The position numbers and the translations under genes are program-made. The notes beneath the pieces are model-generated. The model made no database searches, was not told where the DNA came from, and saw only the letters and a program-made list of their open reading frames with translations. From Hyphomicrobiales bacterium (GTDB lineage: Bacteria > Pseudomonadota > Alphaproteobacteria > Rhizobiales > Rhizobiaceae), in assembly GCA_021775415.1 (NCBI GenBank), contig JAJFHV010000008.1:124001-188000 (forward strand): DNA of 64,000 bases, written 5' to 3'. Shown piece after piece: positions 52,967-61,268 of this stretch; positions within the stretch are counted from its first letter, which is position 1, and the number at the start of each line of letters is the position of its first letter.

Positions 52967-53238
52967 TAATCGTTTTCAGCTTCAGATAAATGACGCGCAA
53001 TGGCATCTTGCCTGTCAGCAGACCAGAATAGCAATGCAACAAGCAGGGCGGGGAATAATAAAACCACAAGAAAATACCCGAAAGGGATGCCAATCAAAAC
53101 TACCGAATTCAACAGCGTCAAGGCAATCGGCCACGGCAGCACCAACAGCAGGACAGCAATGCTCACAAAGGCCAATAGCAAACGAGCATTAGCTTCCGGA
53201 GTCTTGTGCTTGAAGTAAAGTATGTTCAAATGCCTCAT
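52966..53238 (-). CDS. Sodium/solute symporter small subunit (DUF4212-like)
   Basis: A 90-residue protein starting at ATG 53238 with two membrane helices (LLLAFVSIAVLLLVLPW and YFLVVLLFPALLVALLFW) separated by a GIPFGY turn, ending in a charged ADRQDAIARHLSEAE tail. This is the plan of the small subunit (TIGR03647/DUF4212) that accompanies VC_2705-type symporters. It is translationally coupled to the large subunit and is divergent from the response-regulator gene, with 155 bases of shared promoter region. Confidence 0.82.
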   Translation of the reverse strand: MRHLNILYFKHKTPEANARLLLAFVSIAVLLLVLPWPIALTLLNSVVLIGIPFGYFLVVLLFPALLVALLFWSADRQDAIARHLSEAEND

Positions 53239-53393
53239 CGCGAACCTATTGGGCAGGTCGAGTACAACCCGTGCGGTGATACAATATCTGAATCCCTGAA
53301 AATCCAAACCCAAAAAGCATCACTTTAAATTTTTTGCGTTTGATTGTAATGAAGTGGCAGAATTGTTGGGAACATGCCGAGAAAGAGTTTTGA

Positions 53394-54056
53394 GTGGAAT
53401 CAGTAGTTGTAATTGCCGACGACCACCCGCTGTTTCGTGATGCATTAAAGCAAGCGATTGAAGGGCTGTTGCCAGGTTGTTCGTTTCCAAACGCGGGCGA
53501 TCTCGACGAGGTGCGCAATTTGCTGCGTTCTTTTGGTTCAGCTGACCTGGTTTTGTTGGATTTAACGATGCCAGGGGCAAGTGGCTTTTCAGGTCTGATT
53601 TCCGTACGCGCGGAGTTTCCAGAAACTCCGGTTGTTGTTGTTTCGGCGAGCGAAGATCAATTGACGATAAGAAAATGCCTTGATCTAGGGGCATCAGGCT
53701 TTATCCCAAAATCCTCAGGAATTGATTTTATAACAAACGGTATCCGCCTGGTGCTTGCCGGCGAGATTTGTATCCCGCCGTTTGTTGATGTTGATTCAGA
53801 CATGGATTCTGAATCTTCCGATGTAATTCGCAAACTACAATCTCTCACCCCTCAACAGGCTCGAGTATTGTCGATGCTGGGGGAAGGATTGTTGAACAAG
53901 CAAATAGCCTATGAGCTGGGCGTTTCCGAGGCGACAGTAAAAGCGCACGTTTCGGCAGTACTGCTGAAACTTGGAGTAGACAGCCGTACTCAGGCCGTCA
54001 TCATCATGAACAAAATCAACTCAGGCATTGCAACTGCCAGCGCTACCAGTCTTTGA
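53394..54056 (+). CDS. LuxR-family response regulator, CrbR/ErdR-like
   Basis: A 220-residue two-component regulator. It starts at GTG 53394 (ESVVVIADDHPLFRDALK). The receiver domain has DD at 9-10, the phospho-acceptor Asp in VLLDLTMPG, and the Lys in FIPKSSG. The C-terminal LuxR helix-turn-helix is seen in LTPQQARVLSMLGEGLLNKQIAYELGVSEATVKAH as a run of its usual parts. Facing genes are the symporter pair (divergent) and the hybrid kinase (convergent). The same trio defines CrbS/CrbR in Vibrio and Pseudomonas, which activates acetyl-CoA synthetase and acetate uptake. Confidence 0.9.
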   Translation: MESVVVIADDHPLFRDALKQAIEGLLPGCSFPNAGDLDEVRNLLRSFGSADLVLLDLTMPGASGFSGLISVRAEFPETPVVVVSASEDQLTIRKCLDLGASGFIPKSSGIDFITNGIRLVLAGEICIPPFVDVDSDMDSESSDVIRKLQSLTPQQARVLSMLGEGLLNKQIAYELGVSEATVKAHVSAVLLKLGVDSRTQAVIIMNKINSGIATASATSL

Positions 54057-54070
54057 AATAATTTTTTCAA

Positions 54071-57000
54071 CTACTCGGCGGCTTCAAACTGCAGATTTTC
54101 ACGCGAGATAATCGCTCTTAATGCAGCAGGTTTTAGCGGCTTGTTCAGAATGAGTACGTTGGCAGCTTCAGCTTGCTTTTTAACTTCCTCAGAGCGATCT
54201 GCCGTTATAAGCACTGCTGCAAATTGTTCTCCGTGCGCACCTCTTAAAATTTCCACCACTTCCATGCCGGTCGCATTTTCGAGGTGATAATCGACAAGAA
54301 CGATACCTGGGACATCACCACCGCGTTCAACCAGTTCCTTGACCTCATCAAGCGTTGCGGCGGTATCAACGGTGCATCCCCATTGCTGGAGTAACGCAGA
54401 CATTCCCTCAAGAATGGTCAGATCATTGTCCACACAAAGAACCCGTGTACCGTTCAGGTGTCGGCGATTGCGAACACGCTTCTTGCTTTCCAACTCCGCA
54501 ACACGTTGAGCGGGTTCGGCCAACGGCAATTTTACTTGAAAGCGGGTGCCTTTACCCGGCACGGAATCAACACTGACTTTATGATCAAGCAAGTCAGCAA
54601 TTCGTTCGACAATGGATAATCCAAGCCCCAGACCGGGAATTTTGTGTGCTTTCTCTCCCAACCGGGTGAATTCCACAAATGCAAGCTTTTGTTGTTCTTT
54701 ATCCATTCCGGAGCCTGTGTCGTAAATCTCAACCACAAGATTTTCACCACGCCTGCGGCACCCGACTAAAACCTTGCCTTTGCTGGTAAATTTCAGAGCA
54801 TTGGAAATCAGATTTTGAAGCAATCGTCTTAGCAGGGCCGGATCGGAATATACCCAAAGTGCGCTGTGTATGAAAATCAACTCAAGGTTCTGTTCGCGTG
54901 CAATTGGATCAAACTCCAAGTGGAGTTGTTCGGTGATGTTGCGAATCGCAAAATCTCTACGGGAAACATCTGGGGAGGTGGTATCGAGTCGTGATATCGC
55001 AAGGATTGCACCCAGAATTTCCTCAACTGACCCAAGTGAGCGTCCGATATTTTCTGCCAATCGCGCATTTTGGGATTCGTCGAGCCTTTCAAGCAGTGTA
55101 GAGGAATAGAGCCGCGCAGCATTAAGTGGCTGCAACAAATCATGTCCCGCAGCTGCAAGAAACCGCGTCTTACTGATGTTGGCCTGGTCCGCTGTGCGTG
55201 TCGCTTCTTCAAGTTCTTTTGTACGTTCTTCTACCCGCCGCTCCAGCGTTTCATTTGCCTCTCTCAAGGCCCGGGCAGCATAGACACGTTCGGTGATGTT
55301 GTTCCACGTTATAACTATTCCACCACCCGGCATCGGGCTCGTCCTGATTTCTAGCACTTCACCGGTGTTAAGCTGTTTGAGTTGCCAGATATCGGACTGA
55401 TTTATGAGTTGGTGGGCAAGCTGTTCGCCTTCGGGATCATTCCCCTCAAATTCATTTATCAAGGCAATCTCGCGAGCAACTTCAGTCAGTGGAATACCGG
55501 CACGACCCATTTTGGAAGGTAAATTCAGAAGAGCCCGGAATTGTCGGTTCCATGAAGCAAGTCGGAAATCGCCATCGAAAACCGTAATACCCTGGTCAAG
55601 CTGATCAAGGGCCGTCTGCAATACGTCACGGTTGAATTGCAAGGCCTTGGAAGCCTCATCCAGCAACAGGATATTTGACTTCTCACTGGTATCGAACCGC
55701 TTTAGAAGAAGGGTGTGTACCAACCGGGAAGACGAGGCACCAATTGCACTCGCCAGCAGCTGTTCGGTGTGGCGCAGCAGGTCATTGTCAACATTTGCTT
55801 CCATATCCGGCCGGTTACCCGTTTGCGCCCAATACGCTTCAAGTGAGCGCTCGGTACGGATTACCCCAAGATAGCGTGCCACGGTTTCAGTCAATTGCCC
55901 GACTTTGACTGTTGAGGAACCGATATCTTGTGAAAGCGACACCGGCATTTGGTAGGAAACAAACAAAGACGCCTGCATGCGTTCTTGAGGATCTGGTGCC
56001 CTGGATAATGATCCCACCACATAAGCAAAGGTGTTGAAGGTAAGGCTCCAGATAACCCCATTTGCCAGTGGTGTCAGCTGCGTTTCAAACAATGCCTCAG
56101 GCCGCAATACCACCCACCCGAACAAACCATTTATGACAAAAGCACTATCAGCAGGCAAAAGTGTTGGCAGCAGCAACGTATACCCCCAGACGCAAAAACC
56201 AATCACCATGCCAAGCATTGCACCACGAGCGTTTGCCCTGCGCCAGAACAAGCCGCCAAAAAATGCCGGCGCCAACTGCGCAATTGCTGCAAATGAAACC
56301 AGCCCTATCGACGCAAGAGCCGCGGAGTTGTCGGCAACCTTGTAGTACACATAGGCCAGTGTCAGAACGACCAGAATTGCAGTGCGGCGAATATTGAGGA
56401 TTCGATTTTCCATATCCTCGGGTTCGGCGTGACCCAGAGATGCCCGAGACCGCAGGAAGAGCGGCAAAACAAGGTCGTTTGAAATCATGATTGCAAGTGC
56501 CACACAGGCGACCACAACCATCGCAGTACCGGCGGACAAACCACCGATAAATGCAAACAGGCTGACAAGACCGCTTGACTGCAACATTGGCAACAGCAGC
56601 ACGAAATCATCGGCGTTCACAGAATTGCCGAAACGAATGGTCCCGGCGATCGCAATCGGTATCACAAAGAGATTTATCGCTATCAAATAGAGTGGGAACA
56701 GCCAGCGCGCGCGTCTGAGTTCTTCAATCGAATTGTTTTCCACGACCGCGACGTGAAACTGGCGCGGTAACAGGAGAAACACCGTAAGGCTCAAGATGGT
56801 CAGGATTACAAAGTTGCCGGTGTCAAACCCGCGCGCGACCAACAATTGAACGGACTGGTTGTTACTTGCCTGTTGGAACAGGTCTCGCACGCCGTCAAAC
56901 ATCACAAACGTAACAAAGGCACCCACACACAAGAATGCGATTAGTTTGACCACCGATTCCATCGCGATCGCCAACATTAGTCCGTGTTGGTGTTCCGTGG

Positions 57001-57553
57001 CATCTGCGTGACGGGTACCAAACAAAATGCTGAACAAGGCAAGCGACAAGGCAATCAGGATTGATATATCGCCAAACACCGGCATCTGGGATGGGATGTC
57101 GCCAGCAAAATTGAAAACCAAGGTGTTCACGGACCCGGAAATGGCTTTCATCTGCAGCGCAATGTAGGGCACCGTCCCGATTACAGCGATAATCGCTGCG
57201 ACACCTGCAACTTTGATGTTCTTGCCATATCTTGAGCCGAGGAAGTCAGCAACTGAGGTAATGCGTTCTTCGTTGGAGAGCTCAATCACCCGCTTTACCA
57301 GCGGAAACCCCAAAGTAATTGCCAAAATCGGCCCAAAATAAATCGCCAAAAAACTGAACCCACTGGTGGCGGCAAGTCCAACGGAACCAAAAAACGTCCA
57401 CGTGGTACAATATATGGCGAGGCTAAACGCATAGGTGTTTGGCCGACTGCGGGTGCTGCGCATAGCAATCGTCCTGTCACCGTAGCTTGCCACGGCAAAC
57501 AGGATGGACATGTACAGTATTGCTACCAACAGCACGACCCAAGGCTGGATCAT
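54071..57553 (-). CDS. Hybrid sensor kinase with SLC5 transporter domain, CrbS-like
   Basis: A 1160-residue membrane protein. Residues 1 to about 490 form an SLC5/SSS transporter domain with about 13 helices (YAFSLAIYCTTWTFFGSVG and PPFLGGLF-like segments). A STAC-type linker follows near 510-570 (DPQERMQASLFVSYQM), then a PAS domain at about 655-770 (LDQGITVFDGDFRLASWN). The kinase core has H-box AAGHDLLQPLNAARLY (His near 804), NLISNALKFTSKGK and GLGLGLSIVERIA. A C-terminal receiver has the Asp in VLVDYHLEN near 1088. CrbS binds or transports acetate-like ligands through its SLC5 part. Starts at ATG 57553. Confidence 0.92.
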   Translation of the reverse strand: MIQPWVVLLVAILYMSILFAVASYGDRTIAMRSTRSRPNTYAFSLAIYCTTWTFFGSVGLAATSGFSFLAIYFGPILAITLGFPLVKRVIELSNEERITSVADFLGSRYGKNIKVAGVAAIIAVIGTVPYIALQMKAISGSVNTLVFNFAGDIPSQMPVFGDISILIALSLALFSILFGTRHADATEHQHGLMLAIAMESVVKLIAFLCVGAFVTFVMFDGVRDLFQQASNNQSVQLLVARGFDTGNFVILTILSLTVFLLLPRQFHVAVVENNSIEELRRARWLFPLYLIAINLFVIPIAIAGTIRFGNSVNADDFVLLLPMLQSSGLVSLFAFIGGLSAGTAMVVVACVALAIMISNDLVLPLFLRSRASLGHAEPEDMENRILNIRRTAILVVLTLAYVYYKVADNSAALASIGLVSFAAIAQLAPAFFGGLFWRRANARGAMLGMVIGFCVWGYTLLLPTLLPADSAFVINGLFGWVVLRPEALFETQLTPLANGVIWSLTFNTFAYVVGSLSRAPDPQERMQASLFVSYQMPVSLSQDIGSSTVKVGQLTETVARYLGVIRTERSLEAYWAQTGNRPDMEANVDNDLLRHTEQLLASAIGASSSRLVHTLLLKRFDTSEKSNILLLDEASKALQFNRDVLQTALDQLDQGITVFDGDFRLASWNRQFRALLNLPSKMGRAGIPLTEVAREIALINEFEGNDPEGEQLAHQLINQSDIWQLKQLNTGEVLEIRTSPMPGGGIVITWNNITERVYAARALREANETLERRVEERTKELEEATRTADQANISKTRFLAAAGHDLLQPLNAARLYSSTLLERLDESQNARLAENIGRSLGSVEEILGAILAISRLDTTSPDVSRRDFAIRNITEQLHLEFDPIAREQNLELIFIHSALWVYSDPALLRRLLQNLISNALKFTSKGKVLVGCRRRGENLVVEIYDTGSGMDKEQQKLAFVEFTRLGEKAHKIPGLGLGLSIVERIADLLDHKVSVDSVPGKGTRFQVKLPLAEPAQRVAELESKKRVRNRRHLNGTRVLCVDNDLTILEGMSALLQQWGCTVDTAATLDEVKELVERGGDVPGIVLVDYHLENATGMEVVEILRGAHGEQFAAVLITADRSEEVKKQAEAANVLILNKPLKPAALRAIISRENLQFEAAE

Positions 57554-57785
57554 GAACCAGTCCTCCCGGTTCTCGCCTCTAAAGACAGCTTTACAGCATT
57601 ATTTTCCCTGACTTGTCCATCTACGAGTGACATGCCGGCAACCAATGCGGGGTTCGATTTTTTCTCCGTGGGCAAAAGCAAAAACCACTTAACGTTACGT
57701 CAAAAACGCTTACAATGTTCGTTGCGGGGCCAAATTTTGGACGCGAATATGAACAAAATATTCAAACGTTAAAGGGGATAAATAC

Positions 57786-58193
57786 ATGCTTAGTGAATTC
57801 AAAGCCTTCATCATGAAGGGTAATGTCATGGATTTGGCCATTGGTGTCATCATCGGCGGCGCATTCGGGGCAATTGTGTCATCGCTTGTCGATGATGTGC
57901 TAATGCCAATCATCGGCGCTGTTTTCGGGGGCGCTGATTTTTCGAATTATTTTGCGCCACTGGCTGGAGGCGTGACTGCCTCTTCGCTTGATGCTGCCCG
58001 GGAACAGGGCGCTGTACTCGCCTATGGCAGTTTCATTACCGCCGTTGTAAATTTCCTGATTATCGGTTTCATCATTTTCCTTCTTGTGAGGGCAGTAAAC
58101 AACATGATGAAGTCCGAGGAAGAAGCAGCTCCTGCAGCTCCGCCTGCACAGGAGGTTTTGCTTGGTGAAATTCGGGACCTTTTGAAGAAGTAA
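57786..58193 (+). CDS. mscL: Large-conductance mechanosensitive channel MscL
   Basis: A 135-residue pore protein that releases solutes on osmotic down-shock. The N-terminal helix [27 protein letters not shown] is fully typical when read in parts, with the gate helix and [10 protein letters not shown]. The second helix is [18 protein letters not shown], followed by a C-terminal bundle ([13 protein letters not shown]). ATG 57786 follows AAAGGGGA. A terminator comes 28 bases after the stop. The 232-base gap to the kinase gene holds both promoters and the TAACGTTACGTCA element. Confidence 0.97.
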   Translation: MLSEFKAFIMKGNVMDLAIGVIIGGAFGAIVSSLVDDVLMPIIGAVFGGADFSNYFAPLAGGVTASSLDAAREQGAVLAYGSFITAVVNFLIIGFIIFLLVRAVNNMMKSEEEAAPAAPPAQEVLLGEIRDLLKK

Positions 58194-58221
58194 CAATAAC
58201 CAGACTTGTTATTGAACCATG

Positions 58222-58252
58222 AAAGCCCCGGATGAAACTCCGGGGCTTTTTT
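58222..58252 (+). terminator. Rho-independent terminator after mscL
   Basis: AAAGCCCCGGA and TCCGGGGCTTT pair around loop TGAAAC and are followed by six T. Textbook intrinsic terminator 28 bases after the mscL stop. Confidence 0.93.
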
Positions 58253-58553
58253 GTAACGACTTTTTCCCGTCGGACCGATTTCATCCTTGACGGTCTGTTG
58301 TGTGCCAAATGACACCCATTCAGCTGCACGGGTGATGTATATCGACCAAAAATCCGCAGGATTGAACGGAAATATCACCTAATGCAGCGAATAAGATCCC
58401 GAAATAAGAGTTATGAATTAATGGTTTAGTTTTTTCCCAAGCTCTCTACATGAAATTTCCATGATCTCTTCAGGAACCACTCAAGCATCAAGTGGGAAGC
58501 CAGCCTAAAAGTTTTGCATACACAAATGAGACACAAGAAAAAGGATTACTCCA
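58253..58553. other. Gene-free stretch before the methyltransferase
   Basis: About 300 bases between the mscL terminator and the methyltransferase start carry no supportable gene. It is AT-rich near 58400-58470, probably the promoter. A small hairpin CCACT...AGTGG lies near 58475-58495, about 60 bases before the start, and AAAAAGGA at about 58539 is the ribosome site. I looked for a SAM-responsive riboswitch fold and could not support one. Confidence 0.5.
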
Positions 58554-59444
58554 ATGACCGCGACCGAACTTGCAACAGCAGCTCAAAGTGAAGATTCGGC
58601 TTTTGTCGAATTCTGGAACGAAGTGCTTGCACCGAAATTTATCAAATTCAAACACGTACTGGTAGATGGCCTGACCCAACACAGCGAAGCCGTATTTCCA
58701 TCGCTGCCCGTTAAAAAGGGCGACCGCGTGCTCGATGTTGGTTGCGGCTTTGGCGATACCGCTATCAAGCTGGCAAAACTGGTGGGCCCGGAAGGCGAAG
58801 TTGTCGGTGTTGATTGCTGCGATGCCTTTCTTGAATATGCAACCAAGGACGCGGCGGACAAGGGCATTACCAATGTGAGTTTCATGCGCGGCGATGCCGA
58901 AATCGCATTGCCGGCCGAAGAATTCGACTTTGTGTTTGCGCGTTTTGGAACCATGTTCTTTGCCAACCCCGTTGCAGGCCTGCGTAATATGCGCAAAGCG
59001 CTGCGTCCTGGTGGTAAGATGGTACATATCGTCTGGCGACAACGGGCTGACAATCCATGGCTTTCGATGGCCAAGGATGTTGTATTGCAGTTTCTCCCCC
59101 AGCCTGGAGAAGATGCTCTGACTTGCGGACCAGGACCGTTTTCAATGTCCAACGAAGAGACTGTCAAAATCATGATGAAATCTGCCGGCTACGAAGATAC
59201 TGAGCTTCGCCGTGTTGATGCGCCTGTCCTGGTGGGTAATGATGTGAGTGACGCAATTGCATTTCAGTTGGCAATAGGCCCCGCTGGAGAGGTTTTTCGC
59301 GAAGCGGGTGAAAAGGCAGAACAAATGCGTGACGAGATTGAAGCGGCGCTTGCCGAAGCAATAAACCGGCAGAAAATTTCAGCCGATGGGATTGTCATGG
59401 ACAGTTCCTCATGGGTGATCAGTGCAACGAACCCCGTACAGTAA
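58554..59444 (+). CDS. Class I SAM-dependent methyltransferase (UbiE-like)
   Basis: A 296-residue methyltransferase. Motif I is RVLDVGCGFGDTAIKLA, motif II VVGVDCCDAFLEYA, then VFARFGTMFFANP and MRKALRPGGKMVHIVW. The N-terminal region DSAFVEFWNEVLAPKFIKFK and the long C-terminal region resemble UbiE/COQ5-like enzymes of unknown substrate. It lies 12 bases before cysK and is probably co-transcribed, which suggests a sulfur- or thiol-linked substrate, but that is only context. Confidence 0.85.
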   Translation: MTATELATAAQSEDSAFVEFWNEVLAPKFIKFKHVLVDGLTQHSEAVFPSLPVKKGDRVLDVGCGFGDTAIKLAKLVGPEGEVVGVDCCDAFLEYATKDAADKGITNVSFMRGDAEIALPAEEFDFVFARFGTMFFANPVAGLRNMRKALRPGGKMVHIVWRQRADNPWLSMAKDVVLQFLPQPGEDALTCGPGPFSMSNEETVKIMMKSAGYEDTELRRVDAPVLVGNDVSDAIAFQLAIGPAGEVFREAGEKAEQMRDEIEAALAEAINRQKISADGIVMDSSSWVISATNPVQ

Positions 59445-59456
59445 GGAGAATTAGTC

Positions 59457-60446
59457 ATGAATATTCAAAGCACATCACGTCTGTCTTTCGACAAACCCGG
59501 TCGTGGCCGGGTCTATGGAAGCATCCTCGAAACGATTGGCAATACGCCTCTGGTACGCATCAGCAAGTATGCTGCAGAAATGAACTGTCAGGCTGAAGTT
59601 CTCGCCAAGCTCGAGTTCTTCAATCCAATCTCAAGCGTCAAGGACCGGATCGGCGTTGCAATGCTCGAAGCAATGGAAGCTGATGGAACGATTGGGCCGG
59701 GCAGCGTCATTGTGGAACCCACTTCAGGAAATACCGGTGTCGCACTGGCCTTTGCCTGTGCTGCCAAGGGCTATCGCTGCATCCTGACGATGCCGGACAG
59801 TTTCTCGATTGAACGACGCAAACTGATGAAATTTCTCGGTGCGGAACTGGCGCTTACTCCCAAGGAAAAAGGCATTGGCGGTGCGATCGATAAGGCCAAG
59901 GAAATTATTGCCGAAACAGACAAGGCGGTAATGCCCTGGCAATTTGGCAATCCTGCAAACCCGGAAGTTCATCGCAAGACAACTGCGGAAGAAATCTGGC
60001 GTGATACGGATGGCGTTGTTGATGCGGTAGTTCTGGGAGTTGGTACCGGAGGCTCATTGACCGGCATTGGTGAAGTGCTGAAAGGTTATAAGCCTGACGT
60101 GAAAATCATCGCAATCGAACCAGAAAACAGCCCGGTTCTATCCGGTGGTGAACACTCACCGCACATGATCCAGGGGATTGGCGCAGGGTTTGTTCCTGAT
60201 GTGCTCGATACCAAGCTGATCGACGAAATCCTGCTTGTCAGCAATGAAGAGGCGATCGAGGCATCGCGCAGGCTTGCCGCACTTGAAGGCATACCTGCCG
60301 GCATCTCATCAGGCGCAGCCGTTGCATGTGCCACACGTGTGGCCGCGCGTGACGATATGAAAGGCAAGACAGTTGTTACCTTGTTGCCAAGCTTTGCGGA
60401 GCGTTATGTATCTACCGCGCTGTTTGACGGCTATGGCGAAGACTAA
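59457..60446 (+). CDS. cysK: Cysteine synthase A (O-acetylserine sulfhydrylase)
   Basis: PLP enzyme that makes cysteine from O-acetylserine and sulfide. The 329-residue chain has the PLP Lys in SSVKDRIG (Lys 62), the substrate loop EPTSGNTGVALA, QFGNPANPEVH, the phosphate-binding GVGTGGSLTGIG, and PAGISSGAAVACA with the PLP-ring Ser. ATG 59457 follows an AAGGAGAA ribosome site. At 329 residues it is slightly longer than E. coli CysK because of an N-terminal 15-residue lead. A hairpin follows at 60466-60498. Confidence 0.95.
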   Translation: MNIQSTSRLSFDKPGRGRVYGSILETIGNTPLVRISKYAAEMNCQAEVLAKLEFFNPISSVKDRIGVAMLEAMEADGTIGPGSVIVEPTSGNTGVALAFACAAKGYRCILTMPDSFSIERRKLMKFLGAELALTPKEKGIGGAIDKAKEIIAETDKAVMPWQFGNPANPEVHRKTTAEEIWRDTDGVVDAVVLGVGTGGSLTGIGEVLKGYKPDVKIIAIEPENSPVLSGGEHSPHMIQGIGAGFVPDVLDTKLIDEILLVSNEEAIEASRRLAALEGIPAGISSGAAVACATRVAARDDMKGKTVVTLLPSFAERYVSTALFDGYGED

Positions 60447-60465
60447 AGTCAGTTAAACGAATTGC

Positions 60466-60498
60466 GGAGGCATTGACTGAGTTTCGGTCGGTGCCTCC
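60466..60498. terminator. Long two-part hairpin between convergent cysK and SDR genes
   Basis: The outer stem GGAGGCA/TGCCTCC and an inner stem GACTGA/TCGGTC (one G-T pair) are separated by a TT/GG internal loop and closed by GTT. It is a strong structure between two converging stops but has no T-run on either strand. Confidence 0.55.
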
Positions 60499-60509
60499 TC
60501 ACTTACGCC

Positions 60510-61268
60510 TCAGGGCTCGTGTCGAAGCGACATTTGCTGGACCTGAGCAGAAAGCCCCCCATCAATTACCCAAAGCTGGCCGGAAGCATAACGTGCCTCA
60601 TCGGATGCCAGCCAGTTTACGAGATTTGCGATATCTACCGGCTGGCCATAGGTCTTGGTTGGATGAACATCGCGCGCCGCCTTTTTGCGGGCTTCTGCAT
60701 CTCCCTTGCCTTCAAAGAAACCTTCCAACATCGGTGTATCGACGTAGCCCGGGCAAATCGCATTAACGCGAATACCTTCCGGTCCATGATCACAAGCCAT
60801 AGCTCTCGTCAGGGCGTGAACGGCACCTTTGGTAGCACAATAAGCAGCAAGTTTTGGGTCCGCGATGTAGCCGTCATAGGAACCAAAATTGACGACGCTG
60901 GCACCCGCTGACTTGCGCAATAGTGGCAAGGCGTATTTCGAAGTTAGAAACATGCCCGTGACATTTATAGCGAATATCCGGTTCCACTCTTCAAGCGAAG
61001 TGTGTTCGATGGTCTTTTCAATTTCGATACCCGCAGCGTTTACCAGAATGTCGAGCTGATCCCATTTACTCGCCAAATCTTTGAAAGTATTTTTGACGAC
61101 GTCCTCGCTGGTTACGTCAAAGTGGCAATAGGTTCCGGCACCCCCATTGTCAGAAAGATCGGCCGCAATTACATCCGCACCTTCTTTTTCAAACCGCTCG
61201 CAAATTGCTGACCCGATACCACCGGTGCCACCAGTTACAAATGCGGTTTTACCCCCCAGCATTCCCAT
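60510..61268 (-). CDS. Short-chain dehydrogenase/reductase (SDR)
   Basis: A 252-residue classical SDR. The cofactor loop is FVTGGTGGIGSAICERF, NAAGIE marks the strand-4 motif, and the catalytic Tyr and Lys are in YCATKGA. A C-terminal YASGQLWVIDGG end is typical. ATG 61268 overlaps the Rieske gene stop as TGATG, so it is chosen over the GTG at 61271. Coupling to the oxygenase suggests that it oxidises or reduces a product of that enzyme (inference). NAD(P) choice is not clear. Confidence 0.9.
   Translation of the reverse strand: MGMLGGKTAFVTGGTGGIGSAICERFEKEGADVIAADLSDNGGAGTYCHFDVTSEDVVKNTFKDLASKWDQLDILVNAAGIEIEKTIEHTSLEEWNRIFAINVTGMFLTSKYALPLLRKSAGASVVNFGSYDGYIADPKLAAYCATKGAVHALTRAMACDHGPEGIRVNAICPGYVDTPMLEGFFEGKGDAEARKKAARDVHPTKTYGQPVDIANLVNWLASDEARYASGQLWVIDGGLSAQVQQMSLRHEP

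Noticed and set aside
58420-58553. Possible SAM-responsive riboswitch before the methyltransferase-cysK pair
   Set aside because: Only a small hairpin was found; I could not fit the conserved bases of SAM-II or the SAH riboswitch.
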